Assembly (NCBI GenBank): GCA_023362775.1 | Contig: JALMGJ010000003.1 | Location: 79,394,355 to 79,458,354, forward strand | Direction: 5' to 3' | Source of the DNA: Charina bottae | Taxonomy: Eukaryota > Chordata > Lepidosauria > Squamata > Charinaidae | Length of the DNA stretch: 64,000 nucleotides | Shown here: positions 20,601 to 31,004 of the stretch, piece after piece | Position numbering within the stretch: the first letter of the stretch is position 1 | Layout: each line of letters opens with the position of its first letter | Notes under the pieces: model-generated | The model's database searches: none | Seen by the model: only the letters and a program-made list of their open reading frames with translations | What the model was told of the DNA's origin: nothing | Translations under genes and position numbers: made by a program

Positions 20601-21379
20601 TTTCATATATGCAGCTCGTAGAGAAATTTAAATTAGATAAGAAAGACCTTGAATTTGAACAAACCAAATCGGAATTTGAGATACAACTATGTGAGACAGA
20701 TGATCATCTAATTGCAAAAATGTATAAATTATTGTTAAAAGGTGAAATGGTAGAGGAACAAGTTAAAGACTGTATGATTAAATGGGCTAAAAATATTGGC
20801 CATAATATTCAAATGCAACAATGGGAAGATATGTGGACCAAAGGGTTAAAATTTACTTTGTGTTATAATTTAAAAGAAAACTTTTATAAGATGATGTACA
20901 GATGGTATATGACCCCACAAAAACTTTCTAAAATGTATGGAAATGTCTCCAACTTATGTTGGAAATGTAAAAAAAAAGAGGGGTCTTTTTACCATATGTG
21001 GTGGACATGTGAGACTGCAAAGAAATTTTGGACTCAAATACATGCATTGATGCAAAATATATTACAAATTCGAGTTCCATTTAAACCGGAATTTTTCTTA
21101 CTGGGAATAATTGATGGACAACCTGGGAAGCAATTTACAAGGATTATGCAATACATGATTACAGCAGCAAGACTTATTTTTGCACAAAATTGGAAAAACC
21201 AGATATCGCCTACAATACAAGATTGGATGTTAAAATTGATGGATATGGCAGAGAATGATAAACTGACATGTTTATTAAAAGAAAATCCAAATAATTATTT
21301 CCTTAAAGAGTGGAAACCATTAACTGACTATTTACAAGATGCGGGAGGGGCAAAGCTTATATGGGGATTTGAAGATTAA
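17618..21379 (+). CDS. L1 ORF2 protein (endonuclease, reverse transcriptase)
   Basis: A complete 1253-residue ORF2p, close to the family's usual 1,250-1,280. Residues 1-235 are an APE-like endonuclease with WNINGAN (8-14), LQETH with catalytic E38, GDWN (137-140) and the terminal SDHNPV with D227/H228. RT motifs follow: SGKAPGPDGL near 462, FIDAEKAFDN near 591 (motif A), GTRQGCPLSPLLF near 648 (motif B) and FADDLV near 694 (catalytic DD). The C-terminal CCHC-like segment is CWKCKKKEGSFYHMWWTC near 1114. All expected catalytic residues are present and there is no stop. Frame +2 relative to ORF1. The protein nicks target DNA and reverse transcribes the L1 RNA in the nucleus, and can mobilise other RNAs in trans. 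Confidence 0.95.
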   Translation: MELKYLTWNINGANAPQKRRKIFHFLKKQKLDISCLQETHICKKDTKYLIQKQLGEEFISAGYKKTKGVVLYVQPKLNPKLILADEEGRYIVVEINIQGTKTLIVGLYAPNMDKGVFYKNLMDKLLDLTYDNWCFMGDWNGVIYPRLDRQSQKEVKQTQGKLPQTFFDLKEMLDLQDIWRCMNGTSREFTYYSERFKSHSRIDMILISKNLMMDINKVDILPKTLSDHNPVMLTLKGKRNVFRWRLNESLLRNNDVVDVCKKKLREYFQFNLNKGTNIQTVWEASKAYMRGYFIQYNAQMRKKKQKRIQLILDEIKSKELDLRDKPMDDTLLTQIKFLQKQISMILTQEIETQMKFTKQKYFEYANKPGRWLAYKLRKQRQKNLITNIQHEGKTLVNNMDIQKTFHDYYSKLYKKQDVNLDEIEEYLNKQKLTVLNDQQRLILNNVITKEELIKAFKKISSGKAPGPDGLSAAYYKCFEEDLCLPLQKTMNSILETGIMPETWKEAHITLIPKEQQDLTLTKNYRPISLLNNDYKIFTTILAERMKNILKDFIHQDQTGFLPKRQIHDNVRNIVDVIEYLDQHYDKQAALIFIDAEKAFDNLNWPFMFKVLENMNFGGNFIKWIKSIYTPQFAKIIVNGEFSKPCEIQKGTRQGCPLSPLLFILVLEVLLRDIRQDDGIHGIKVKKEVYKLRAFADDLVITLENPLEGIEILIQKLKDFGSLAGFKVNLQKTKVLTKNMDYHQQEKLKEITGYSMEEKVKYLGVYLTTKNVKLFKNNYIPLWMDIKKDLEHWEKLQLSLLGRISAIKMNVLPRILYLFQTLPILASEEPFKQWQRDISKFIWQGKKPRVKYKVLQDSKERGGLGLPDLKLYYAACCLVWIKEWIVLKNEKLLNLEGHELRYGWHGYLWYDKVKVNVDFKNHYIRRSLLRIWNKYKLILCYKRPLWISTQEAFYRTEVRNKDKWLTYKDFLKKEQGQYIIKSIEELVSEGYSFQWLSYMQLVEKFKLDKKDLEFEQTKSEFEIQLCETDDHLIAKMYKLLLKGEMVEEQVKDCMIKWAKNIGHNIQMQQWEDMWTKGLKFTLCYNLKENFYKMMYRWYMTPQKLSKMYGNVSNLCWKCKKKEGSFYHMWWTCETAKKFWTQIHALMQNILQIRVPFKPEFFLLGIIDGQPGKQFTRIMQYMITAARLIFAQNWKNQISPTIQDWMLKLMDMAENDKLTCLLKENPNNYFLKEWKPLTDYLQDAGGAKLIWGFED

Positions 21380-21623
21380 AAAATATATATATTGATGTAA
21401 TAGACAAGAAATATTCTTTAATATTATATATAGACCTAGCATGTAAGATAAAATTTTTAAAATACCATGACCAGATACAAATCGGAAGTTGACCAAATTC
21501 TGTTTCAGCTTTATCTTTTTTTCTTTTTTCCTTTACTACACTTTTTTATCTTTTCTTTTTTCTTGATTTGTATTTCTATTTTCTTTTCTGTTTCAAACTT
21601 TTATCTATGTAAAATTAAAATCT

Positions 21624-21629
21624 AATAAA
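21624..21629 (+). terminator. L1 polyadenylation signal
   Basis: AATAAA about 245 bp after the ORF2 stop and about 11 bp before the element end. Confidence 0.7.
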
Positions 21630-21649
21630 ATTTGAAAAATAATGGCAGC

Positions 21650-22354
21650 ACTTATTTTCCACCCAACTTTTCCAAATTGTAATCCCAGAAGTTCAATTAT
21701 TGTCCTTCAAAGAAAATAGCATTGGGAAAGGGTAAAAAAATTCCCCACTGTCCAGCTCTTGATTTTCCCACTGTATATCACTGGCAACTCACTATCTCTT
21801 CTTCTTAATATTTATCTGTCCCATGGATATATGTGTGCCCTTCAAGAGTCACCACCTCATTAAACTTGCAGCTTGCTATCTCCCAACAGTTGTTGGAACT
21901 GGCTGTAGCTATTCATGAATTATGCAGTGATCACTTTTGTATCTATTCATCTGCTAGAGAAAAATCTAAAAGGAAAATGCTGATTTTAGGGACACGTTTC
22001 CCAGTGCTATTTGACTTGGGCCCCTCTTGTTTTGGGACACTTTAAACTAGCCAAGAAAGGATGGGGGATTCTGATGGATCAGAAGTTACAGCCATCTCTT
22101 CCAAATGAATATTCACCATTATTTATTTCTTTATTGGATAGGAATTACTCCTGGCAGTGTAATTCTTGACCTTGCCAAACCCCTTTTCTGTATCTGATTC
22201 TAAGAATATTAATCACTTTTCCATTCTTTACATTTATTCTGTTCTGAATAACTGGTCTAAGTGGGAAAGTATTTTCATACCTAACATCACTTTGAAGGGA
22301 GATTTTTTAAAATGATTCTGCCATAAAACTTATAAACTTAAACAGCCTAGTGTC
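21650..22354. other. Unassigned sequence
   Basis: About 700 bp of unique-looking AT-rich DNA. A 70-codon open frame at 21833-22045 has no family resemblance. Confidence 0.45.
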
Positions 22355-22500
22355 CCCCTTTTGGGGGAGATGGGTGGTGATAGAAATGTGAATAGAATAG
22401 AATAGAATAGAATATAAAAAATAAAATAAAATAAAATAAAATAAAATAATAAAATAATTAATAAATAAAAAAATAAAAATAATAAAATAAAATAAATATA
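22355..22500 (+). repeat. LINE/SINE 3' tail with (GAATA)n and (AAATA)n
   Basis: CCCCTTTTGGGGGAGATGGG followed by TGGTGATAGAAATG is the common L2-like 3' end of squamates. It runs into a pentanucleotide GAATA array and an AAATA-rich array. Only the tail is recognisable. Confidence 0.6.
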
Positions 22501-23680
22501 AATTTTAAACCAACATATGACTTCAATTACTCATCCTAACCATATACCAATATCAGACTTGAATCAGAAGCCAGTATTTGTTTTGCTTGATTTGTTCAAC
22601 TGGGTGTTTGTCTATATGAATGAGAAATTGGTGATTTACTCAGTGCTTCAGCTTTCCTCTTCATTCCTCCAGTCTTTAGTTCTCAGTACACTTGAAATTT
22701 AAGCAGATTTTGTACCTTAAAACTCACACCACACCCCCACAATTTTTAAGCTGAAACATTTATCTGGGTTTAATGGATTTTGGTTGTCAGTGGCTCCTAG
22801 CCAGTCAATTCTTACGTAAGTTGAAAGATTCAGCTTCCCCTGAGATCAGTTCTGGGGAAAAATCTGTGGCTATGTTTGTGTAGCATACTAAACTATAAAC
22901 TACCGAACATTGTGCAAAGCTAGAACCTATATTTAGTTCACAGTTCAGTTTTTCATGCAGATGCAGAAAACTGGGTTAAAAGTTAAGTTATCCATGGATA
23001 AGCATGCTATGCTAACAGAGATGGCAACCTGGTTAGCACATTTCCAGAGTAGTAATTACAATTGCTAAGACATCTGTGCTCTAAGTGTTATCCTCAGGTT
23101 GCAAATAGCAGCCTCTGAAACTGAAAATCAGGCACCGGATACAACCTGTTATACAGGACAAAGTTACAATAAATACACAGGGAATCAGAAGCTATAAAGA
23201 AACGATCCACAATGTTGAAGGTCAAAAGCTTGGCAAACAAATACAAAACCTCTAGCAAAAACGTTGCTTCAGCACCAATTCTTACTCAACAGCTCTTCTG
23301 TAGAACTGCTAGCCATGCCTAGTCTAGAAAGTTCCCTGAAAACACTACATTTTTACTCAAACTCTGGCTGAAGTTAAGTTAGCAGGATGTAAGTAAGATC
23401 TGTACATAATCATCCAACTCAGATCACACTCACAGAGTTTAGCAAGACAGCCTATAAATGCATCTTATACTTATTTTAAGTTTTAATTTCCTATTTTAAT
23501 TATATGTTGTTATCACTTTAAGATAGACTATGTATACTCTAAGACAGATTATGTACACCTCTATAGAGCACCATCCTTGTATTGGTCCATGACCGTAATA
23601 AACATTTACTTACTAAACATTTACTTACATCCTCTGCTTCAGAGGTAATAACTTGTCTTCTGTTTCAAGGGACTTCTAAC
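22501..23680. other. Unassigned sequence
   Basis: About 1.2 kb with no recognised repeat or gene. Confidence 0.45.
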
Positions 23681-23849
23681 GGGCTGTTTTCACACAACAC
23701 ACTTATGGTTAACAAACAAGGTTGACATGATTAACCCAATTAATGCAGCACAGTGGATCATAAACTAACCACGTGAGCTGGGTTCACACAAAATATAGAC
23801 TAAAATCTGGTTGGCTAGTTAGGGATTCAGGTACCATGTGAACAGGCCC
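23681..23849. mobile_element. Short inverted-repeat element, probable MITE
   Basis: Begins GGGCTGTTTTCACAC and ends CATGTGAACAGGCCC. The ends are imperfect inverted repeats of about 14 bp (GGGC-TGTT-CACA). The interior has TTAACC/GGTTA-rich text and two CACA-type boxes. No clear TSD was found, so the superfamily is not assigned. Confidence 0.5.
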
Positions 23850-24044
23850 TGAATCTTCCTGTCTCTGAAGCCTTATTATGAAGTATTGCTTTTTGTTAAG
23901 GGTTCTGGTTCAAGGTTCATAATATTTCCTTCACTCTTGCCACTAGAGCACATTCTCAATTTTTAAATCATAGAAGCATTCTTGTGATTCTTTAAACTCA
24001 CATTTCATATTTAAATTGTCTTATTTATACCTCAAATAGTTATG

Positions 24045-24190
24045 AATGCTTATTTTTATTATTATTATTATTTGGATTTATCACCGCCCATCTCTACCAT
24101 GGTAGACTCTATTATTTTCTATTATTATTTTCCACTATTTATATTCAGCACCATAATAAAATACAGAAACTCTCCGAAACAAATTAACCA
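24045..24190 (-). repeat. L2-like 3' tail
   Basis: (ATT)n then GGATTTATCACCGCCCATCT is the reverse of the GGGCGGTGATAAATCC tail found on L2-family copies elsewhere in the window. Only the 3' end is present. Confidence 0.6.
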
Positions 24191-25639
24191 CTAAAAACAT
24201 TTCACAGTTACATTTACAAATCATGACTACAACATATAGTTACCTAAAATCCTCAGGCTTTTGAAATGCCATCTTTTGCATTTAAATGGGAATGTTTCTA
24301 ATATTTCCATTCAGCCTGATGAATGTTGTAAAGTAGTAATACTAACAAAGAAAAGGAAATAAATATCTACCCTCTGTTTATTTTTCTCATCATCTGAAAT
24401 CTATGATGTTATTTTGTCACAAATAATATTAAAACCTGAAAAATCTCATTGTGACATAATTTACTTGGCAATTTCCCTGGTTCTATAGTAGATGATGTCA
24501 TTGCTTCTACTCTACAAAATTTTTTGGAACTCCTTTTCCTTACATTTCTCTTTGACACACTATGGCAGTGTATTACAACTAGCATACAGGTTTCCCAAAA
24601 TAACAATATTTTGTACTACCGGGCAGTAGCTCATTTAACATCTATCTGAAGCTTTCAGCTTTATACTTTCAAGAGACACAAAACAGCATTGCCATTTATC
24701 AATTATTTTTGTTATTTGATTTTGTTATAGAAACATTAGCAGTAGCATTACATGATAACAAGGAAATTAAAGGAATAAACATAGAAAAGGTTGTAAGTTA
24801 TTTGTTAAACTTATTTACTGATGACAAATGATTCTGTATAAATGTATTAAATAAATGATTCTGATTCTTTCAAATCCCAGGCATTTTGCAAAATATAGGA
24901 ATTTGTGAAGGTATCAGGCTTAGTAGACTTGACTTCTCAATTTTCAGAAGTCTCAGCTAATGTTCTCTCATGCATCTCCTAAAGTGCAGAAAGAGATATC
25001 TAGCAAATATACCATATACCAGTGGCATAAAACTCTTTCAAATATTTATGAAATTAATATTACTAAAATATTAATAAATTATTTGAAAGTAATCTTATTC
25101 CTATTTGGGAAAAAAGTAAAAAGAAATAAGGTGGCACAAGAAATACTTGAATATGCTGGATCAAATTGTGGCTGTTAAAATGATAGCACTTTCAAAATTA
25201 AATTTCTTACTCCAAGTCTTATGAGTTGAAATTTCAGAAGCAAACGTTATTACTATGGCAGAGAAAAAATTGAAAATGTTTGTTTTAATGCTAAAAGGTT
25301 GAGGGTCAATAGGAAAATTCTTTACAGGTCACAGTGACAGGGAGAATAGGGGTCCCATCTTTACAACTATATTATCAAGCAGCTCATTTGGGATATATGA
25401 TTCCATTTATATTGGAAGACGGAGTGAAATGATGAATTCAGGCAGAAGACATACAAGAGTTGGATATATACATGATTTAGCCAACTGTCCTTCCTGGGTT
25501 TCTTTATTAAAGTAGGAAGGTATTAGATCATAGTCTCTTGCATGAACTGCTCTAATAGGGACCACTGAAGTTTTCCTTACTGAAAATGCCCAATATGGTC
25601 CATACCTGTTTTTAGGCAAGCTGTATATAAATGTAGGTG
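24191..25639. other. Unassigned AT-rich sequence
   Basis: About 1.4 kb without recognised repeats or coding sequence. Confidence 0.45.
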
Positions 25640-25800
25640 GTAGGACCTAGCCAGCAGTGTCTGAGCTTGGAAGTAAGCAGGGTTCAGCCAGCTTATTTCT
25701 TGGATGGGAGATCTCCAGAAAATACCAAGGTTGTAGGCTAGACTGGAAAGTTAAAAAAATCTAGAAGAATGCAGTGGGAAACCATTTCCATATTTTTGCC
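25640..25800 (+). mobile_element. 5S rRNA-derived SINE
   Basis: The stretch GAGCTTGGAAGTAAGCAGGG followed by TTCTTGGATGGGAGATC and AATACCAAGGTTGTAGGCT follows 5S rRNA from about position 40 to the 3' end, with the internal polymerase III control region recognisable. A non-5S body with GTGGGAAACCATTTCC follows. It is diverged and is a retroposed SINE, not a 5S gene; a 5S-derived SINE family is known in squamates. Confidence 0.75.
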
Positions 25801-25834
25801 TAGAAAATATAGGGACATAACTATTAATTCACCA

Positions 25835-26046
25835 AGAGAGCCAGTTTGGTCTAGTGGTTAAGGCAATGGCCTAGAAACCAGGAGACTGAGAGTTATAGTC
25901 CTGCCTTAGGCATGAAAGCTGGCTGGGTGACCTTCGGCCAGTCACTCACTCTCAGCCCAACTCACCTCACAGAGTTGCTGTTGTGGGGAAAATAGGAGGA
26001 GGAGGGAGTATTAGGTATGTTCGCTGCCTTGAGTTATTTATAAAAA
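25835..26046 (+). mobile_element. Sauria tRNA SINE, left part
   Basis: Starts GAGAGCCAGTTTGGTCTAGT with A box TGGTCTAGTGG (25848-25858) and degenerate B box GTTATAGTCC (25892-25901). The body GCTGGCTGGGTGACCTTCGG and the end GTTCGCTGCCTTGAGTTATT are typical. It stops at TTATAAAAATAAT, and its missing 3' end (AATAAAGGAGGGATAGAAAA) is found at 26968, beyond an inserted L2. Confidence 0.88.
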
Positions 26047-26965
26047 TAATATTTTTATTTTTATTTATTTCCAATTTTGAAAGGGGGACTCTGGGCGGTT
26101 TACAAAGGAGTCAACAGTTAAAATACATGAAACAATACAATACAATACAATACAATACAATACAATACAATCACCATAGAAGTAAAATAAATTAAGTATA
26201 AAATCCAAGGGGTGATACGATCATATTTAAAAAGGGCTCTGTGGCACCAGCCATCCCCAGGAGGAGCTGTTACCCTTCCCAGGCAAGGCAGCAGAAACAG
26301 GTCTTTAAATGCTTCCGGAAGGCCAGGAGTGAGGGGACCTGCCTCACCTCCGGGGGCAGAATGTTCCAGAGTGCGGGCACCACTGCAGAGAAGGCCCGCC
26401 TCCTGGACCCCACCAAGTGAAACTCCCTTACCGACAGGGTCCGCAGCATGCCCTCTCTGCATGACCAATTGGGACGGTTCAATGTTATGGGGATGAGATG
26501 GTCCCTCAGGTAACCTGGTCCCATACCATGTAGGGCTTTAAAGGTGATAACCAACACCTTAAATTGTACCCAGAAGCATACTGGCACCCAGTGCAGCTGG
26601 CACAGCAGAGGTGTCACATATGCTGATCTTGGGGCACCAGTAACTGCATGTGCAGCCACATTCCAGACCAGCTGAAGCTTCCAGATACTCTTCTAGGGTA
26701 ACCCCATGTAAAGCGCATTGCAATAGTCTATATGGGAGATGACCAGGGCATGAGTGACTGTACGGAGGGCATCCTGATCCAGGAAAGGGCACAGCTGGTG
26801 TACAACACGAACATGCACAAAGGCCCTTCTGGCCATGACTGCCACCTACTCTTTGAGCAGGACCCCTGAATCTAGAAGGACCCCCAGATTCCACACTGGG
26901 TCTGAATGGGGTAGTGCAACCCCATCCAGAAATGGAGATGACAACTTCCCGGATCCAGATGAGCC
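26047..26965 (-). mobile_element. L2 LINE fragment inserted in the SINE
   Basis: A 5'-truncated L2-clade element on the minus strand. The 3' end on the left has an (ATTTT)n-type tail, GGGCGGTTTACAA and an (ACAAT)n array at 26131-26170. The ORF 26659-26270 encodes the conserved C-terminus: SAYVTPLLCQLHWVPVCFW, KALHGMGPGYLRDHLIPI, ALWNILPPEVRQVPSLLAF. Further upstream RT text lies in other frames to 26965. The coding part is broken by frameshifts near 26650. It lacks the catalytic RT motifs and cannot be active. Confidence 0.85.
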
Positions 26966-26967
26966 AT

Positions 26968-27003
26968 AATAAAGGAGGGATAGAAAATAAATAAATAAAT
27001 AAA
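26968..27003 (+). mobile_element. Sauria tRNA SINE, right part (tail)
   Basis: AATAAAGGAGGGATAGAAAA followed by (TAAA)n is the normal 3' end of the SINE whose head ends at 26046. Together they define the L2 as a nested insertion. Confidence 0.75.
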
Positions 27004-27006
27004 AAT

Positions 27007-27800
27007 ATTTATTTATTTTATGTTGGATTAGGTCAAGGCCCATGCTAGTCCAGCGTTTTGTTTATCACAGTGGCCAGCCAGCTGTCTCTGGGATACTCAC
27101 AAGCAGGATATGGAGATATATTTCTCTCCTGCTGTTGCTTTCTTACAATTCATATTTGGAGGTATACTACCCAAACCTATAGCTAACATTGATTTTTCAG
27201 GACTCATACTCTTTAATAGACTTGCCCCCGACCATGAATTTATCCAATCCTATTTTAAAGTCATTCAAGTTGACTCGTTGAACTAGTAGATCATTGAATC
27301 TTGTGGTAGCAAATTCTACAGGTTAATAACTTGCTTTGAGAAGAAGGGATTATTTTATCTGTCTGTTCTAAATCATCCTCCACTCAGCTTCATGAATGGT
27401 ATCTAATTCTAAGGTTTTATTAGAATAGGAAAAAAAAATTCTGTCCACTTTCTCCATGCCATGCATGATTTTATATGCCTCAGTCATCTTCTCTCTCTCC
27501 TATTCCCATTAACCTTTATTTCCAAGCTAAAGTGTTCCAAACATTCTACTGTTTTCTTTTAGGGTATGTGTTCAAGTCCCCTGATTGTTTTGGTTTCTCT
27601 CTTCTGCATTTTTCCTACTTTTATTACATACTTTTTCAAAGGTAGTAACAAGAACAGGACACTATATGCCAGATGCTAATGTATCATTAATTTGCTGGCA
27701 TTTTTATCTTGAATTATCTTGAATTTTTACCTTGAATCTTTGTGCATATAATAATCTTGCTGCAGTTACCATATATAAAATAAATCTTCCGTAAGTCTTT
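27007..27800 (-). mobile_element. CR1 LINE fragment
   Basis: The left part reads, on the minus strand, into a CR1 3' end (GATACTCACAAG...GGCCACTGTGATAAACAAAA...GCTGGACTAGCATGGGCC reversed in the plus text). Further right, antisense text such as CCACTTTCTCCATGCCATGC and ATCATCTGTC-like segments correspond to the CR1 RT C-terminus (consensus region HGVEKVDR and later). It is strongly decayed and no frame remains. Confidence 0.65.
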
Positions 27801-28329
27801 TCTTACTGACTATCTGTAATTCTTGTATGAAATTCTTGTATGAAATCAGGAAGAGAAGGCAGAGCATTCAGAAAGCAACTGGGAAAATGTATAGAGGAGA
27901 AAGTGAAAAGAAAGTATGTTGCGAGGTCATGTTAAGTTTATTCTATTGTCTTACTGCTTGCACAGTTAGGAAGCTCAAATCTCTATGCATCTGATGTTTA
28001 CATGAAATGAATCAAGAGCAAATATGAACTGGACACTGCCAACTGTACCAGATAAAAAGGCAATTACAAGCAGAAGAGAGCTGTCGATAGCATGCAACTT
28101 TCACATGAGAATCAGCTTAATAAATGTGAGGAGAAAGGGGAACAGAACCATCCAAGAGTGCAAAGAAGACTAAGCTCCTCTCAACCTTGGTTCTTGCTAT
28201 AGTGCTGCTGACTTAAGCCATGTTACTTTTTAACAACATATGCAAAAATGTCTGAGAAGCTCATCTGGAGTCATTTGCTCTTCACTGCCCAATTATTATT
28301 AAAATTGATTCAGATGGTCTGTAGAATTA
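27801..28329. other. Unassigned sequence
   Basis: About 530 bp with no recognised repeat. Confidence 0.4.
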
Positions 28330-29640
28330 TATTTTATTTATTTATTTCAATATTTATAGTCACCCATATCACTTATGTGGCTCTGGGTGGCTCACAAGTT
28401 GAAACAACAAAGTTAAAACAATAAATAAATTAAAACAGTTAACCAAAAACATAAAAGCGCAGGACAAAGTGCCAACCTGCAACTCATAGACATTACAACC
28501 ATCTTGAAGGCTCCCCACATCCATGGGATCCCCAGGCACATGTCTTCAGGGACTTCCTAAAGGTCAACAAGGTTGGGACCAATCTAACCTCAGGGGGATG
28601 ATGTTCCAGAGGGTAGGTGCCACGGCAGAAAAGGCTCTCCTCTTGGGGCCTGTTGGATGGAACTCCTTCATTGATAGAAACTGCAACATGCCCCATCTGC
28701 CAGATCTGATGGGACAGGTAGATGTAATGGGGAGAGGTGGTCTCTCAAATAACCTGGCCCCATGCCATGTAGGGCTTTATAGGTCAAAAGCAGCACCTTG
28801 AATTGAATCCAGAAGCAAACTGGCAACCAACGCAGCTCGTGGAGCAGAGGTGTAATGTGTGCTGATCTTGGAGCACACATAACTGCCTGTGCTGCTGCAT
28901 TTTGCACCGGCTGTAGCTTCCGGATGCTCTTCAAGGGCAGTCCTAGAGCATGTTACAGTATCCATCTGGGAGGTGACCAGGGTATGAGTGACAGAGAATA
29001 AAACCTCCTGATCCAGTAATGGACACAACTGGTGCACAACCTGAAGTTGAACAAAGGCCCTCCTAGCCATGATTGCCACCTGCTCCTTAAGCAGGAGTTG
29101 TGAGTCCAGAAGCACCCCCAGATTGCCACAGGGTCTGTTTGGGGCAATGCTACCCCATCCAGCACCAAGGATGATAAATTTCCTGATCCCAGAGGTCCCA
29201 AAACCCAAAGCCACTCACTCTTGACAGGGTTGAGTCAAAGTTCCCCATCCAAAGCCACAGCCTCCAAACACCAAGACAGGACCTCCACAGCATCACTTAA
29301 TTTGCCTGGGACAGAGATGTACAACTGGGTATCACCAGTGTACAGATGGTACCTCATCCCATGGCAATAAATTACCTCATCCAATGGCTTCATGTAGATG
29401 TTAAACAGGAGTAGAGAGAGAACTGAACCTGGTGGAACCCCACTTAACAAGGGCCAAGGGTGGGACCTCTCACTCCTGATCAACACTGTCTGGAACTGAC
29501 TGCAGAGGGAAGAGAACCAGGACAATACAGTGACGCCCACCCCCAACCCCTGCAACCAGTCTAGAAGGATACCATGATCGATGGTATCAAAGGCTGCCAA
29601 GAGATCAAGTAGAGCAAGGATGGATGCAATACCGTCATCC
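28330..29640 (-). mobile_element. L2 LINE fragment with RT region
   Basis: A longer minus-strand L2 copy. The 3' end on the left is (TTTA)n then TAGTCACCCATA. Reading leftward from 29640 the frames give AAFDTIDHGILLDWLQGLG (RT motif A region), SGVPPGSVLSLLLFNIYMKP, then YTGDTQLYIS, where the usual YADDTQLY aspartates are altered. Next come the thumb/C-terminal text LGVLLDSQLLLKEQV, and HITPLLHELRWLPVCFW. Several frameshifts and stops. The altered YADD box means it is inactive. Confidence 0.85.
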
Positions 29641-30275
29641 AGTTCCAGAGGTCATCCAAAAGTGTGACCAATGTTGTTTCAGTCCCATGCCCAGGTTTGA
29701 AAACCAATTAAATAATCCCTTTTGTTCTTCCTGGATGCTTTCTAAGAGAGCATGGATAAGAATATATGAATTGTTAAACTTGAAGGGTTATTTTCTATTG
29801 GAATCAGCTTCCTGTCCTATTCAAAATAAGCCAAAAACATTCTGGAAGAAGCCAAGTACATGTTTGGTACAAGCTGAGTAGCCTGTTTTATGATCCAGTC
29901 AGTACTAGTTTGGATAATTCAGATAAACCAGATTTTCATGATAATTTTTTACTCAATACCCCAATTTATATGAAAATAATTCTTTGAAGGCTAAACGTCT
30001 CATCTTGGTAATCAAAAAAGAAATTTATGGCACTTTGTCCTGACCTTTATTAATAATGTAACAGGCTAGCAGGGGCTCTTTGCGTCATAGTCAATGAAAC
30101 GGAAAGGATGTTATCATGTCCCTTCCTTCTGGTCCCTCACCTCCCTTTGTCACTCTTTCCTTCCCTCATAAAACTGTTCTCTTAACACCATAGGCAGCCT
30201 CAAGTGTCTATCAGTCATTTATAGGTCACCTGGAACTGCCATTAACAAAAGTTAAGCAGTCGTATAACTCTTCCA
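29641..30275. other. Unassigned sequence
   Basis: About 630 bp, nothing recognised. Confidence 0.4.
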
Positions 30276-30325
30276 AATGAATGAATGAATGAATGAATGA
30301 ATGAATGAATGAATGAATGAATGAA
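30276..30325. repeat. (AATG)n microsatellite
   Basis: About 12 uninterrupted AATG units. Confidence 0.95.
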
Positions 30326-30525
30326 GTTGTTGCAGAATTTAATTGTTCTGCATTCTATAACAATTGGGCTACAGACCATGTTATACATATGCATATGTAA
30401 AATTTAGTGGCAGATACCATAGTCAGAGCTGATGGCTTGCTATTTTGTTTTCAAAGATGCCCCTGTCTGCTGACACATTTTTTGAGAGTGGCACAAAGAA
30501 TGTAGCTCACAGATCAGAAGCAAGA

Positions 30526-30571
<46 letters not shown>
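30526..30571. repeat. (AAT)n microsatellite
   Basis: About 15 uninterrupted AAT units followed by an AT-rich stretch. Confidence 0.95.
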
Positions 30572-31004
30572 TATTTATATTTATATTTGTATTATTTACC
30601 AACTGACTCTCAGTGACTCTTGGAAGAAGGAACAAATATGCTGCCTTATTGCTTAATTCAAAACTTAGACGTAGGCTTTTCAACTATCCATAGGTCACAG
30701 ACTTTCTAGACCAGAAGTATAGTGTATACATTATTCCAAATAATCACATCAACTAACTGATAACATACTGAAGATTGGAAGACTGCATTCCCTATATCTG
30801 ATTTTCTGATGCTGAAGTCAAACATCATTACATTCTATTTAATATTATTAATGATTTAAAACAGAAATGGGCAATGTCTTTTAGGTGGAGAACTACATTA
30901 GATATTGATTTGTCAGAAATTACACATTTATGAGTTTCAATCCAGCATAAATATAAATGGGCAATTGCAAACTTAAGGAATACACACACGTACACACACA
31001 CATA

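Larger units (their letters stand above)
15339..21640 (+). mobile_element. Full-length L1 LINE with both ORFs open
   Basis: A 6.3-kb L1-clade element on the plus strand. It has a 5' leader of about 1.16 kb (CpG-rich for its first 300 bp, then T-rich), ORF1, a 14-nt spacer, ORF2, and a 260-bp AT-rich 3' end with AATAAA at 21624-21629. There is no long poly(A) tail; the element ends near TTTGAAAAA at 21640. The 8-bp string gaaaaata occurs just before the leader (15327-15334) and at the 3' end (21634-21641) and may be a short TSD, but this is weak. Both ORFs lack stops, so this copy is recent and may be retrotransposition-competent. Confidence 0.93.

Noticed and set aside
25640..25800. A 5S rRNA gene
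   Set aside because: Only the 3' two thirds match, with many substitutions, and a SINE body follows.
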